Shown piece by piece: positions 12,001 through 23,300 of a DNA stretch of 64,000 nucleotides. The stretch is from Ancylostoma caninum (lineage: Eukaryota; Nematoda; Chromadorea; Rhabditida; Ancylostomatidae). The stretch's first letter is position 1. The number at the start of each line of letters is the position of its first letter. The notes beneath the pieces are model-generated. The model searched no databases, was not told where the DNA came from, and saw only the letters and a program-made list of their open reading frames with translations. The DNA lies in the NCBI GenBank assembly GCA_037903475.1, contig JBAJFG010000290.1:124001-188000 (forward strand). The letters are read 5' to 3'. The position numbers and the translations under genes are program-made.

Positions 12001-15000
12001 ATAGTTGCTAAATGCCATGACTTCAATCCATTTCTGTCCCCTTACCCTTAAGGACACCGTCCCACCTCAGAATCATTTTTAAGATTTTCGCGTGAAAAGA
12101 ATCTCCAGTAGCTGCTGATCACAATGATATACATGATTCCGTGAGAAACTGACGAGAAACCCGTTTTCAAGCTCTAATTATTGAGGAGCCTGTGGGCGGA
12201 GCCAATGCGAAATTACAGGGTTTTCACCTCATGTATTCCTTTACTCTTCACGGATGGAGCGTAGATTTCAGACTGATAGAGAGTGAAGGAGGGATTGAGG
12301 AAACTCACGTGAGTTACGAATTTCCCTAGAAGGAGCGCTCCCGGGAGTGAGTTGTTCAGAGGGTGCCCTGGCCCCGCCCCTCGGCTCCGCCCACATGCTC
12401 CTCAAGATGTCTGCTGGAAAACGGTTTTTTCGGTAGTTTTGCAGGGAGCCACATATATCATTGTGATCAGCAGCTCCTGTAGATTGTTTTCACACAAAAA
12501 TATTGAAAAAAAAAAACGACTTTGAGGTGGGACGCTGCCCTTAACATACCACTGACGCTGACTGCTCGTTTTTAAGGCAGATACATGCCATTATTCGGGT
12601 GCGATCGAGACGGTGACGCTTCCTGTGAATACAATAAAGGAGCACAGCACTGTGTGATGAGCGTTGCTGCCACGTAAGCATCTTTCTTCCCCAGATGCAG
12701 TGATTTCTCATTATTTTTAGCTATTCAGGTGGACAGGGGCCGGCCAGGTATGCTGCTACGACTTCGAAGGTTGGCTGATGCATTCGGATGACTACGAGAA
12801 CGCCGCACATCTAAGGTTTTTCAGCCCGGGAACTGCCATGAGGTATACATATTGTTAGTCCGACGATCCACAGGATTCGTATCCTTAATAATTTTTGCAG
12901 GGCTCATCCCATGGGTTCATTTCCATTCAAACGACCACCGTATGTGCCATCACTGTCGAACTTCCATACCGATATCATGGCCTACGAAAAATGCTGTAAA
13001 TGGGCGGGGGCGTGCGAGTTTTACTTTTGGCGACGACAAACCAGCGGCTGTCAGGAGTATATACCGCCGGTTGCAGGTTTGTGCTAATTTTTTAAATTTA
13101 ATCACTTACTCAAATTAGCTAATTAGTCAGTTAGTTACTCAGACGCCTTCTTGAATTCTGTAGTTAAGGAATCAGGGATATTCAATATTAATTCAAATCC
13201 TATATGATAGGTTTACTTGGTTAAATTTGGCTGAAATTTCAGGAATAGCCTATGGTGATCCACATTTCGTGACCTACGATGGGACACGATACACTTTCCA
13301 AGGAAAGGTGCGCTATATTCAACTCCTCGCCTTTGAACTTCTTCAGCACATTCTTGCTTGGTTCTTTTGTCCCTAAACTGCCTGAAATTTGAGTTACCCA
13401 AGTAATTTTAGGGTTACTACATCCTTTCCATGAGTAAAGATCCTCGCCACGATTTCCATGTACAGATTCGCATGGAGCAGCCACCTAAAACCGACTGTAA
13501 GCGTCATTTTTCAACAACTGAAGAAATTCTGAATTAAAAATATTATATTATTTGTTTTTAAGGGAACCAAGAAGTGCATGCGTCAGTGATCACTGGCGTA
13601 GCTGCCCGCGAGAATCAGTCGGATATTGTCCAGATATTCGCGCGGAAGGAGTTCCGGAGGTATACACCTTTCTCTGTCCATGAGGTACCAAACTGTTCTC
13701 TTAAGTATTTTTTTCAGATGGCGTTACCGAATGGATGTTGTGGTGAACGGACACTATCGGTTCTTTGACACACCTGAACTGAAAATGCAGAGGTTCAAAG
13801 GTTAATTTTCCTTTTCATTGTTAAAACAAATCAAATCATGTGAACTAAGCTTGCAGTGGCATTGAACAAGCCTAGGGTTAGCCTACCCTGCTGTGGAAAG
13901 ATCAGTCTTTCATCTATTTATTTTTTTGCATAAAAACATGCGCCAGAGGAAACAAACCGTTCGCTCATGATTTCAACAAGTAGAGTAAGAGCATACTGTT
14001 AGAAAAAAAGAACGAACTTTAATGTTAAACTAACATAGACAACCTAAGAAAAATAACAGATGAGGGTGGAGATGCCGGCGATAAAATCGATTAAATCTGG
14101 AGAAAGGTAATGAGCCGAACTATACACTCCTTTTTCAGAATTTAAAATTTTTCTCAGTCTTTGGTCATAGATTTGCATAAGAGTACAGGTTTGATTGAAT
14201 TTCCTTATGTAGTAAGTATTTTCCTTGTATAGTAAGTTCTGCATACCTATAGGCGTCACTATCCGATCACCTGAAAGGAATCACAACCAGTCAGAAATTC
14301 ACGTGATGTTCGACTCCGGCGCCGGTATACGTGTGGCTGAAGCGCATGGAGTTTTGTCAGTGATGACTCTGTTGCCACCCGACTTCAATGAGACGTACGC
14401 AGTGAGTTGAATATCTTTCTATTCAACAATTGGTTTTTTTCTCTAGAAGTTGAGTTGGAAGTGCACTTTTCCCGATTTATCACTCATGGCTGCGATAAAG
14501 AATCATTGCGGTCTCTGCGTTTCCAATTGCCGCTGTATTTTCGTGTCTATATGGCCTGTTAGCTCGGAGAGGGCAGATGGAGTGACTTTGTCTGCAATTA
14601 CGACCACAGTGGTATCATCGATGCGGAGACGCAACAGGATGCGTCTAGGAGATTTTACTAGGTGGCAGTAGGGAAACATCAAAGTGAAAGGAATCATACA
14701 TGTACATATCAAAAAAGTGTAAAAATTAGATCATTTGGCCGACACCGTGTTGAGGTCGCAATTGCAGACAAAGTCACTCCGTCAGCCCTCTCTGAGCTAC
14801 CAGACTATACAGAGAACTCCACATGGCCATGTTCAAGGGGTGGGATCGCGGCGCGGCTTTCTTTGACAGAGATACAGAGGTTCTGCATGTGGCTCTGCTT
14901 CTCTGCTTCCGCCAGCAGCACACAACCGGAGTGCCACGCCGCGACGCGGTCCCGCCCCTTGCACACGGCCGTTTGGAATTGCCATGCCCAATTTTTCTAT

Positions 15001-18000
15001 TAGAAATAGGATCTCTTTTGACTGTTTGACTACTTTCAGGGCTTTTTTATTGATACTTTCAGTACTACCGAGGCGCATACTATCCTGGCAATGAATACGA
15101 CGAAGATGGACGTAGATCAGCAGTACAAGAAGAATTCATCAACAGAGTTACGCAACCAACTTTGCAGTATGTTGGAGGTACGCCAATGATCGATAAATTT
15201 CCAAGGTTAATCATTATTGATTTGTTGATCTCCGATAATGCGATGATCTTCAGGTGGACAGCGATATGTTACCGTAGGACTGTTAGGAACATTTAATGGG
15301 AACCCTCTCGATGATCTAATGTCACCAGATGGTCACATTACTATCGTAAATCACCCTCCAACAGAACAAGATAATATCAATGCGTACAAGTTTGGATCAA
15401 GATGTAAGTTGTTGTTCATTTATACTACTGTATTCATGGCCGTGCTTTTTTCGCGGCCTCGAAAAGCACGCAGCGCGACCGCGCCGCTAGCGCTGGAGTC
15501 CTCTCCGGGGTGATAGACTATAGGATTTTCTTCATTGTTAGTTAGCCTTGATAAAAAAAAACATCAAATATGATGAGAAACTATAGAAAATACCCTGATT
15601 TGCCGCTACAGCACCAATTCCAGCGTGAGCGGAGCGGTCGCGCAGCGTGCTTTTCGAGCCCGTGGAAAACGCACGCTCCATTGACGTCTAATATATGATC
15701 AGTTGCAAATAAGAATAAGTTCTCATTGATTACTTACTCTTTGCTAAGAAAGTTGAGGTTTTAGAGTGTTGACTTGAGATTCCCAGAAGATTGTTAAGGT
15801 TAACACCAAGAATCTTCTTCTATAAACCTAGTTTTTTTTTTCAATATCTTCCAACTATTTCCAATACAAAATACTTCTATACCAGTTATAAATGTGAAGT
15901 TTGACATTTTTGAACAGAGGGGGAGTGTCTGCTGGTCAGCTCCGATTGGCTGAAATCAGGACATTATCACTTTTGAGTGCACAGTACCATCTAGGAATCG
16001 TTTTAATGAGCTGCTGATCACAATGGTGTGTGTGATTCCGTGCAAAACTGACAAAAACCCAGTTTTCAAGCCTCAGTTCCCGAGGAGCCTATTGGTGGAG
16101 CCGAGGGGCGGGGCCAAAACGCTATCTGAATTATTCAGTACCGGAAGCACATCTTCTGGGAAAATTCGTATATCTCGTGAGAGTTCCTCATTAGCTCCCT
16201 ATCAGAATAGAAGCTGCGCTCTAAGCTTGACCAGCAAAGGGATGCATGAGCTGAAAACTCTGTAATGTTGCGTTGACTCCGCCCACATGCTCCTCAATAA
16301 CTGGAGCTTGTAACGGGTTTTTCGGCACTGCTGCGCCGAATCACATATACCATTGTGATTGGCAGTTCCTGGAGATTTCTTTTCACTATTCTGATGTGGG
16401 ACGGTGCTTTCAACCCATTGACGACCGCGCCCTTTTTCGCGCGTTTCCACATTCTCTCAAGTTCCGGCTCCTTTTTGTGCTCCAAAGTTTTCATAACAGA
16501 ATATAAACATAAAATAACATAGAAATTCCAATATAATATTTCTATAATCATATTGACTTGGAATTTTCTTGTGTTACCACCTAAAAACCGCTAAAATCAT
16601 TAATAATCACCTCTCAAATGTGAAGCGCGGTTCAACAGTGAGCAGTGCGGTTAACCATTGTTACAGTATTTATAGGGCAATGGGTTAACCATTGTTACAG
16701 TATTTATAGGGCAGAGTATCTATATCGTGAAAATAATGCACTTAAATTAATTGTTTTCATTAATTTATCTTAATTTCCTGCAAAAATCCATGTTTAGGGA
16801 GGGTAGATGGATCGCGCCATAAGTCGCTTTTCCAGGATGATATCAAACCGATCTATAACCCCTTACAATTTGGAGATGATAGAAGGTGAAATACTCCTTT
16901 ATTTTTTTGCAGGACTAGCTTCTCTGAAATCTTATCTTCTGGGGTGTTCTCACAAATTTCCAGATTTTTCCTTACAAGACAACTTACCTTTCAGGTACAA
17001 TCCAGTACATGATCCATATCGGCTACAGTACAACGCCAGTTTGGTTTTTACGCTGGATGAAGTTCGGGTGGGTACCTAAAGTCCTTATGCGCAATCTGCG
17101 GAAAATTTTCGAGCATGCGGCGCGTACGCGGCGCGGCCCTCTTGTGGCAGTGGTCCCCTGTCGTTCGTCAGATTTTTGGCCCAGGTGAGTGTTTTTCCTT
17201 CATTTTTTTCTTTGATTGATGTTTATCTGAAGGTGTGAGGCTTGTGGCTGACCGATGTCGATCGTACGGCCTCGCATGCCTCATAAAAACAATAAAAACA
17301 AGCATTTGGGCATACATTGGGAGAACGTGCAAAATATGAGGCATGCGGGGCCGTCGGGTCGATATCGGTCAGCCACAGGCCTCACAGCTTCAGGTAAACT
17401 TCAGTTAAAGAAAAAATGAAAGAAAAACACTCACCTGGGCCAAGAATCTGACGAACGACTGGGGACCGCTGCCACAAGAGGGCCGCGCCGCGCACGCGCC
17501 GCATGCTGGGCGCGCTCGAAAATTTTCCGCCGATTGCGCGTAAGGACTTTACTCTCTAAATTTGCTTCACCTTCACTTGATTTCTGTTTTAGGTTGCTTG
17601 TCAAAATGTCTATGAATGCGAATACGATTACTTCCTAACAGGGAGACGTGAAATTGCTATGAATACGCTCGAAGTCCAGAGTAAACTCATCGAATTGAAG
17701 CAGAAAGGCACACATCGAAGTGGGTTCCGTTGTTCCTGTTGTCAGATAGATGCTTTATTCCGCTCCTGTCGTTGCAGTACAATCCTGCGGTGCTCTTCTG
17801 GTAGCACCAGGAGCTGTGAAATATCCTCCTGGGAACAACTATTTGGATGGTGTGACGGTAACTTTCACATGTAAACCGGAATACTTCATACATGGGACTC
17901 CACAAAGGACATGTGTGAATGGATCGTGGACACCCGGTTGGCATGTGTGGTGCAGATGTGCGTTTTTTCCGGGAGTAAGGTTTTTCTGAGCTAATTGAGG

Positions 18001-18498
18001 TTCTACTGGCCTTGGTTTCTCGAACGGATTCTTTTTTCTCTCTCAAAATGAAAAAAATGCGATGAAATGGCTGAAACATTGTGAAAATGGACTTGGTGGG
18101 CCATTTTTGAACCAAATTTTATTCCAGACCGCTCCGTAGAAATAGGTCTGAAGTGGATGACGGGAATCCTGTCATCGGTGGCAATTCTCCTATTCATCGC
18201 TGCTATATTCTTTGGTTGCTACCTACGTCGCATTGCACTTCATCCAGAAACTGGGATCACCTTCCGAAAACAGGAGCCGAGGTCCGCTCACACCTACCTT
18301 GGACTACCTATTTCAATTTTTTTATTATTTAGCTACATACCTTCAACGTCATCGTCATCATATCTGGTGAAGGAGCCACCCAGATCACCGTCTATCACAT
18401 CTTTGCAAACAAAGGCTAAGCAGAAGACACCACATGCTGGCTCTTCGATTCTGCGGCCGGCTAGATCACCGTTCAGAGCTTATGAAACTTCAGCATGA
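3096..18498 (+). CDS. SUSD2/mucin-4-like type I membrane protein (NIDO-AMOP-VWD-sushi)
   Basis: Coding exons: 3096-3282, 3367-3497, 4889-4978, 5361-5443, 5536-5653, 5755-5907, 6002-6075, 6162-6252, 7172-7250, 7383-7463, 8926-9056, 9472-9595, 9671-9867, 10482-10633, 10730-10823, 10993-11092, 12577-12673, 12729-12842, 12901-13076, 13243-13307, 13412-13496, 13563-13659, 13718-13800, 14253-14401, 15063-15177, 15254-15403, 16798-16885, 16995-17067, 17593-17719, 17778-17957, 18128-18498. The total of 3855 nt (1284 aa) closes in frame. Signal peptide [20 protein letters not shown] about residues 95-355 ([26 protein letters not shown]); an extracellular linker; AMOP about 590-755 ([32 protein letters not shown]); VWD about 758-1035 starting [15 protein letters not shown]; one four-cysteine sushi domain about 1103-1160; TM about 1170-1195; serine/proline-rich tail. 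This domain order is that of vertebrate SUSD2 and, from memory, worm K03H1.5. It is likely a cell-surface adhesion or signalling protein; the exact role is unknown. The GDPH motif is a known Asp-Pro autocleavage site in this family. Confidence 0.92.
3615..3941. mobile_element. TA-flanked MITE, CAGTGCCGG family
   Basis: TA then CAGTGCCGGC at the left end and GACCGGCATTG then TA at the right end, about 327 bp, in the second intron of the SUSD2-like gene. The TA duplication and CAGT ends fit a Tc1/mariner-type non-autonomous element. Inside are GC-rich GGTCTGCCGCG-type arms. Related copies: 28641-28971, 46296-46610 and part of 30084-30300. Confidence 0.7.
6300..6690. repeat. Dispersed element with G-run ends, intronic copy
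   Basis: Gene-free intronic stretch with GGGGGCGTGGG near the left and GGGAGGGGGGGGGGAGTG near the right, separated by AT-rich sequence. The layout matches 19060-19390 and 53748-54016 (AAATTCGGC near the right end, CCCTGCGTCC-type terminus). Probably a degraded hAT-like MITE. Confidence 0.4.
6803..7040. mobile_element. MITE, TCTATTAGCTC family, copy 1
   Basis: GGTCTATTAGCTCACAGAAG at the left end and CTCTGTGAGCTAATAGACTG at the right end are inverted repeats. TTGTCTGCAATTGCGACTTTG lies inside. Copies at 14548-14809 and 45081-45294 share ends and core. It sits in a SUSD2-like gene intron. Confidence 0.7.
7511..8630 (+). repeat. Retroelement-like 3' fragment with internal tandem units
   Basis: Starts GGCGGCATACCCGGCTTCGC and ends in a CATA microsatellite (about 8574-8594) after GTGCAAAGTTTGGTCCCGAT. 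This organisation resembles 3' ends of RTE-like non-LTR elements (family knowledge, unconfirmed). Between about 8040 and 8470 a unit of roughly 110-130 bp repeats three to four times, each with GTGTTCAGCG(C/T)A(C/T)T and an AAAAATCAATNAA(A/G)(C/T)CGAT block. Entirely within a SUSD2-like gene intron; no reverse transcriptase motif seen. Confidence 0.5.
9993..10402. repeat. Cluster of four GTGATGCAC palindromes
   Basis: GTGATGCAC, a CAT spacer, then GTGCATCAC (a near-perfect 21-bp palindrome) starts at 10019 and 10338, with degenerate copies at 9993 and 10382. A homologous pair lies at 34913-34978. Intronic in the SUSD2-like gene. Confidence 0.7.
12047..12544. mobile_element. Approximately 500-bp MITE, GGACRCCGTCCCACCTC family
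   Basis: TTAAGGACACCGTCCCACCT at the left end and GAGGTGGGACGCTGCCCTTA at the right end are inverted. The next block (GCTGCTGATCACAATGATAT / ATATCATTGTGATCAGCAGC) is inverted too, so the element folds back over well over 100 bp. A second, more diverged copy is at 15950-16422 and a fragment near 54440-54480. Confidence 0.7.
14548..14809. mobile_element. MITE, TCTATTAGCTC family, copy 2
   Basis: TGGCCTGTTAGCTCGGAGAG and CTCTCTGAGCTACCAGACTA are the inverted ends, with GACTTTGTCTGCAATTACGA inside. Intronic in the SUSD2-like gene. Confidence 0.6.
14816..14986. repeat. GC-rich palindrome related to 42515-42679
   Basis: AAGGGGTGGGATCGCGGCGC at the left and CGCGGTCCCGCCCCTT at the right form a stem. 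The right flank CACACGGCCGTTTGGA matches the right end of 42515-42679. Abuts the preceding MITE. Confidence 0.6.
15438..15683. repeat. Palindromic GC-rich element (GCACGCAGCGCGACCGC arms)
   Basis: GGCCTCGAAAAGCACGCAGC near the left and GCTGCGTGCTTTTCGAGCC(C) forms near the right are inverted (GCGCAGCGTGCTTTTCGAGC). The arms resemble the interior of 19504-19757 and 45887-46140. Intronic. Confidence 0.55.
15950..16422. mobile_element. Second copy of the ~500-bp foldback MITE
   Basis: Shares GAGCTGCTGATCACAATGGT and the inverted ACCATTGTGATTGGCAGTTC with the 12047-12544 element, and ends in GATGTGGGACGGTGC. More diverged, and its left terminus is unclear. Confidence 0.55.
17078..17550. repeat. 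Near-complete 473-bp foldback palindrome in an intron
   Basis: AAAGTCCTTATGCGCAATC at the left and GATTGCGCGTAAGGACTTT at the right are inverted. Arms remain complementary almost to the centre (GTGTTTTTC/GAAAAACAC, CACCTGGGCC, GAGGCATGCGG(G)GCCG), leaving a loop near 17285-17335. It fills most of the intron between exons 17067 and 17593. Confidence 0.85.
18282..18332 (+). other. Possible 51-nt in-frame optional intron in the tail-encoding exon
   Basis: The segment has a pyrimidine-rich TTTTTTTATTATTTAG acceptor but a weak GTCCGC donor. It is 51 nt, contains no stop, and its removal joins EPR to SYIPSTSS without a shift (1267 instead of 1284 aa). Retained, it adds a short hydrophobic LPISIFLLF segment after the TM. 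Either form may be made. Confidence 0.4.
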
Positions 18499-19059
18499 GC
18501 AGCACTGCTAAATCTGTACACCGTACTGTGCATAAAAATTGTAAAATTCACATTCTTCTATGGATATCCGGATCGATACTTTCAAGTGAACAGTGTCCTA
18601 GGCCCTCCACCCGTGGTCCCGTGTTTCCGAGTTCAGCTCTTCATCACTTGCGCTTACAGATACATTCCTACCGTTTGAATTTGGCGCCCACGCGCGTCGT
18701 CTAGATTTTTGAAAGAAAAAAACGTCGTAGGCGTTTCTGTGTTTTATATATATAAGATATAGTAGTGTTTCTTGTGTTATTTCCCTGACACCTCCATTTC
18801 CGCTTCATTTTCCTTTTCATTGCTTTTTACGCCAGTTATACTACTGCTGCTGAGTTCGTTCTGTACAGCATTTTTTCTACTGGTTACATAAAGGTTGAAA
18901 TGATGAGATCGATTAGAGAAGGGTTAGCGGGGGTGAGCATACCTGGCTACACCTGATCGATGAGGCTAACTTAGTGGTTTAATCAATTATCCATAGGAAA
19001 TTAGTGTGTAAAATTTAAAAAAAAGATAAAAATATGGACAGAGCAGGTATAATAATAAC

Positions 19060-19390
19060 ATATACGCCAGGAAGTGCCGGACGCAGGAGTTGCTAGCCAG
19101 GAAGGTGGGGGGGGGGATGGTGGAAAAAAAGTAGGGAAAAAAGTGGCAACTTCTCCACTCCGTGGACCGAGATGGAAAAATAAAATTGCTAAAAATATAA
19201 ATTCTGGTATCAGGTAACAAATAACGAAAATTTGAAAATAATTATAGAAATACATAAATAGTGGAATATAAGCTTGTACAATAATTTTATCTATTTTACA
19301 AAGTAACTTTAAAAATTTCCCATGAGCCCCCCCCCCTACCCCCTACATTTGCCAGAGGCGCGAAGTTATTTGTTTTGTGGATAGCACTTC
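19060..19390. repeat. Dispersed element with GCAGGAGTTGCTA end
   Basis: GTGCCGGACGCAGGAGTTGC, a G-run, GTGGCAACTTCTCCACTCCG, an AT-rich centre, then a C-run. Left half matches 53748-53835 closely in order of words. Confidence 0.5.
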
Positions 19391-19503
19391 AATGCACGTA
19401 AGTCAGAGCTTGTTGAAGAATTGATGTTCATAACGTTTCTCTCTTTCTCTTTTTCTCCCTCCATATCTTTATCTCTCTCCCTCTCTCTACCTGTCTGTCT
19501 CTA

Positions 19504-19757
19504 CAGTGAGCGTCCGCGGCGTCGAGAAGGACGCCACGCAACCGCGTCGCGCGCGCCGGAATCAGTGTCGTCTGCCGCCGAAATGTTATTTCTAGCAGCA
19601 TTTCTACACGATTGTAAGGATTTTTGATCAAATCGGGATGAAAAGCACGTACAGAAAGCATTCTGGCGGCGGACAACATAGATTCCGTTACGCGCGGAGC
19701 GGTTGCGCGGCGTTCTTCTCGAGGCCGCGAATGGGCCACCGCTATCGACGCTCGCTG
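19504..19757. mobile_element. 254-bp TA-flanked palindromic MITE, copy 1
   Basis: TA, CAGTGAGCGTC ... GACG(C)TCGCTG, TA. Interior GGCGTCGAGAAGGACGCCAC pairs with the right-hand GCGGCGTTCTTCTCGAGGCC region. Its length equals that of the related copy at 45887-46140. Confidence 0.75.
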
Positions 19758-20373
19758 TACTTCTCTCTGTACCCCTTGCTCTCTTTCCTCTTGGAAAGGC
19801 ACTGTTTCGTGGTTAGTGTTCTGAACAGTTGATCTTGTTTCCCAGCGGCACTTCCAGGAGAAGTTTTATCTGTTCCTGGTCAAGTTTCTCCTTCCAGTGT
19901 CAAGAACGAAGCGAAAGTTCGGTATGAGGTTCTTTTTGTTTGTTTATTTGTTACACATAAAGGTCTTACTCCATAATTGTGTGGTTTTTTGATGTTTATC
20001 CCTAGTCATGATCCCTTATTCTCGAGCTGGGCTCTATATTCATCTTTATACGATTTATAACGACGAACTATGCATATTTTCGTTTGAATAACTGCTTCAC
20101 TGGATATATAGCTGTAACGAGACCTTGGAGGGTAAAAAGCTCTTCACCTCTCAAAATGTGAAGACAGTAGGACTATTTTTTTATTTTCAGATTCTTCCAT
20201 TATGAGAAAATGGAGGTAGTGTTCAGAAGTTCTATACAAGCAGTGGAATGTACTATTAATGGGTTTTAGTGTACTACAGCTTATTAGGTCTCATTAGAAA
20301 ACATAGGCTTAAATCCTCAAAAGTTATGCAATTATGGAGTTAACTGTCAGGATTTTGCAAACATTACAGGAGA

Positions 20374-23300
20374 TCACTTCCGAAGATCCTTGAAAAACAC
20401 CATTACGCCCTCATTGCCGTCAAACATATCGAGTTTATAGTTCGGTCTACTGATGCAGGTGTAGCCGTGTTTCGTCAATAGCCTCTGATTGGCTAGTGAT
20501 GACGCTTCGGAAGTTATGCCGTGGATGCCTTGTTTCTGGAAGAGATGACATAAAAGACTATGAAGAAGCTAACAAGTAGTAAAAAATAGTGGAAAACAGC
20601 ACCTTCAAGTCCTCGAAGTTGAGTCCAAGATGGACTAGATGATTTGCGATGCCTTTTCGTTGATGCTGCGGAACCACATACGTGATTTCACGTCGAATCA
20701 CCTTCGTCACCGCGGGATCCACCAGTTTCCAGAATTTTCCTTTCGATTCGTCCAATATTTCACCTTAAATTGTCCATTTTCTATGAGACAAGGATCCAGT
20801 GACTGCAACTCACACAGTCGCACTGCTCCTGGCTCGGTAGGTTCGACGAATGGGAGGGGTTCTATGTCTAGGGTGTGATCTCTGTGTCCAATAGATAGGA
20901 GACGAAAGCCTATGATTTTGTTCGAGCCCTAAAATGGGTGAATCAGTGGTGGAGATAGTCTATATTAGTTGCGTGCACTTGTAGGTAACACAATGGACGA
21001 GTTTTCGTGCAAAGTCGTGATTGGCGCCGTGCTTGGAGAGGATTGTGTGGCCGAGCTCTGCGACTGGCCGGTTAGATGAAGTGACCAATCACGAGGCTCG
21101 GCCTCGCGCGCTTTCTAGGTACAATGCTCCAGACTTCGAGTTAGATCATGGTAGCCTAGAAAGCTGCTGATCCCGCCCTTTTCCCAGGAAAGACAGTTCA
21201 GCTTTGGTTCGCTAAGGTGATAAAGCGATTTAGGGCACCATGTGAACTCCACGTTTGGCTGTTTTTTCCCGTATTCGAAAAAAAACGGCCTAACGCTACG
21301 CGCGCGGATGGGAAGTGCCCGTAGACGCTCCACAAATTCCGCCCAGTTTTCTAGCAATACAGCAGAACTGTAATTTCGCGCAGCATTTATTTGCCTTACC
21401 CACTTCTCAGTATCCTTGCTGGTTTCTGTTCTGGTATTTCTATCAACTTTTTGAATGATTGTGTTGGCAGAAGTGTCACTAAGTACTCATTGATAGTCTT
21501 TCGTTCCCGGTGCTGAACTTTACATGAATTATTTTCTGATGATAGATAGAGGTTACCTTCTCATGTATCCGGTAAGAGTAAGGATAATGCAGAGCCTTGG
21601 CAGCGATATACTCGAACAGTGCTCTGGAGCCTTGTGGTGTCAGCTTGAGAGCCTGAAAGTTGGTCATGCATGCCGATGGTTTTGTTCCGAAGACGTTCAG
21701 CAGAGTGTAGAGCGGTATACCTGACAGGAAGCATGGCCGACACCTGTGACTGGCCGCGCCTTCCACCTGCTCCCGCCCAGAAACACATCTCGTATGCCAA
21801 CGACACAAAATCACACAATTAGGACGGTGCGACTATTATGTGTTCTGTAAGTTTGCGTCGTTGACGTACAATATGTGATTTTTTTGGCGGAAGGAGGCGG
21901 GAGATCTCGTCAATCTTATGGTCTATCTCGCTCCGGGCCAATTATATGTATATTATATTTATGTAGGGTGCCGCTTCGCACCCTACAGTCGGGTCCGGCA
22001 GCCACTGCAAATGGGCGCTGGCGGGCGCCGGCCGTCGCCACCCTCCGGCACCCCGGTATTAATGAGCTATAAATCACTCGAGCTTGGGAGAAAGCGAAGA
22101 AAAACACAATTTTAGTCCATGGTAGACAGAGTGCAGTGGATATGTTAAGGCTATAAAGCAGAGGACCATTTTCACAACTTTCACGTTTTTTTCATTTTTG
22201 TGATTTTCATGGGGAAACATTTCTGAATACACAATAAGCGAAGTCGACTCTTCCATTTTCTTTTATAGTACACTGCTTCGCGAATACAAAAATGGCCGTT
22301 ATTTTTCTATAGATGGACACAGTACTTCAGTTATCCCATCTGAATAATAAAGCTCATCCAATTCGGGATCCTCAGAAATAATTGAAATCCGTATAAAATG
22401 TTCCATATCCATTGCGAAGTAGTTCTACCGCTGTCATTTATCTTTCGTGGAGCAGTCCTTTACGGCGCAGTTACTCTCACCCGGTTTCCCTCAACTTTGA
22501 AAAAGTGGTTTTCACTATTACTTACACTATTACTATTACTTACACTTACACTTATCGTAGTTTGTCTTCGAAATTTATGCAAAACGTTGCCGGATGCCTT
22601 CCTGGACTACCCGAAGGAGATCACGGGGGACGTTCCAAGCAGTGAACCCCAAACACTGCGATACTTAACTCTGGATCTCCAACGGAGTGGAACCAGCGAT
22701 AGGGACAGATTGCAATCTGCCGCTCAAACCACTGAGCCATCCGGGCTACTTTTTATGCTGGAGTTTGTTAGATAACTGCAGCAGTCGTAGGCAGCATACT
22801 ATATGTATTTGCAAAACGGGGGCACAGGTCAGGATTCGATCCCCTGACCACCACAACGTCGATCATTCGCTCAATCCACTGAGCTATGCGCGCACGCGAT
22901 GCAAGGTACAAATGGTGTCCACTATTACTTACACTTACACTTATCGTAGTTTATCTTAGAAATTTAGGTGAAAAGGGAGTTGGGTGGGGCCACTTCTGTG
23001 AAGCCTAAGCCTAAGCCTTAAACCCATTCTTAAGCATAGGGTTAGGCTTATCTAACCTAGTGAAAATGATCAGTAATGCAGTATTCCTACATCTATGCCC
23101 ACTACATGAAATAATTAGTATTTTTGAAATTCGAAAGGACTATTAGCAAGTGTAAAAAGTAGTAATAGAACACAAATTTTCAGAATTGACGAAATAGATA
23201 GAAGTTAATTTGGTCGATAAATGGGTGGATGTAGAAGCAGGATATACAACTATGAGGGAATCCTGATAGGCGAAACTGAAATTCTCTTGACACTGATTAG

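Larger units (their letters stand above)
18499..20373. other. Convergent intergenic region
   Basis: Between the 3' ends of the SUSD2-like gene and the first GNAT gene. It contains a G/C-run repeat at 19060-19390, a CT-rich microsatellite at about 19436-19503 and the 254-bp MITE at 19504-19757. I see no further exon. Confidence 0.5.

Noticed and set aside
22830..22900. Genuine tRNA genes in the composite elements
   Set aside because: Box A and B are good but the acceptor stems do not close and the units are part of a repeated dimer; tRNA-derived, not functional tRNAs.
22398..22959. ORFs of 77-125 codons with cognates at 25760-26322, 35903-36438 and 62623-63382
   Set aside because: The same peptides recur in each composite element because they are translations of the tRNA-like core and arm; not genes.
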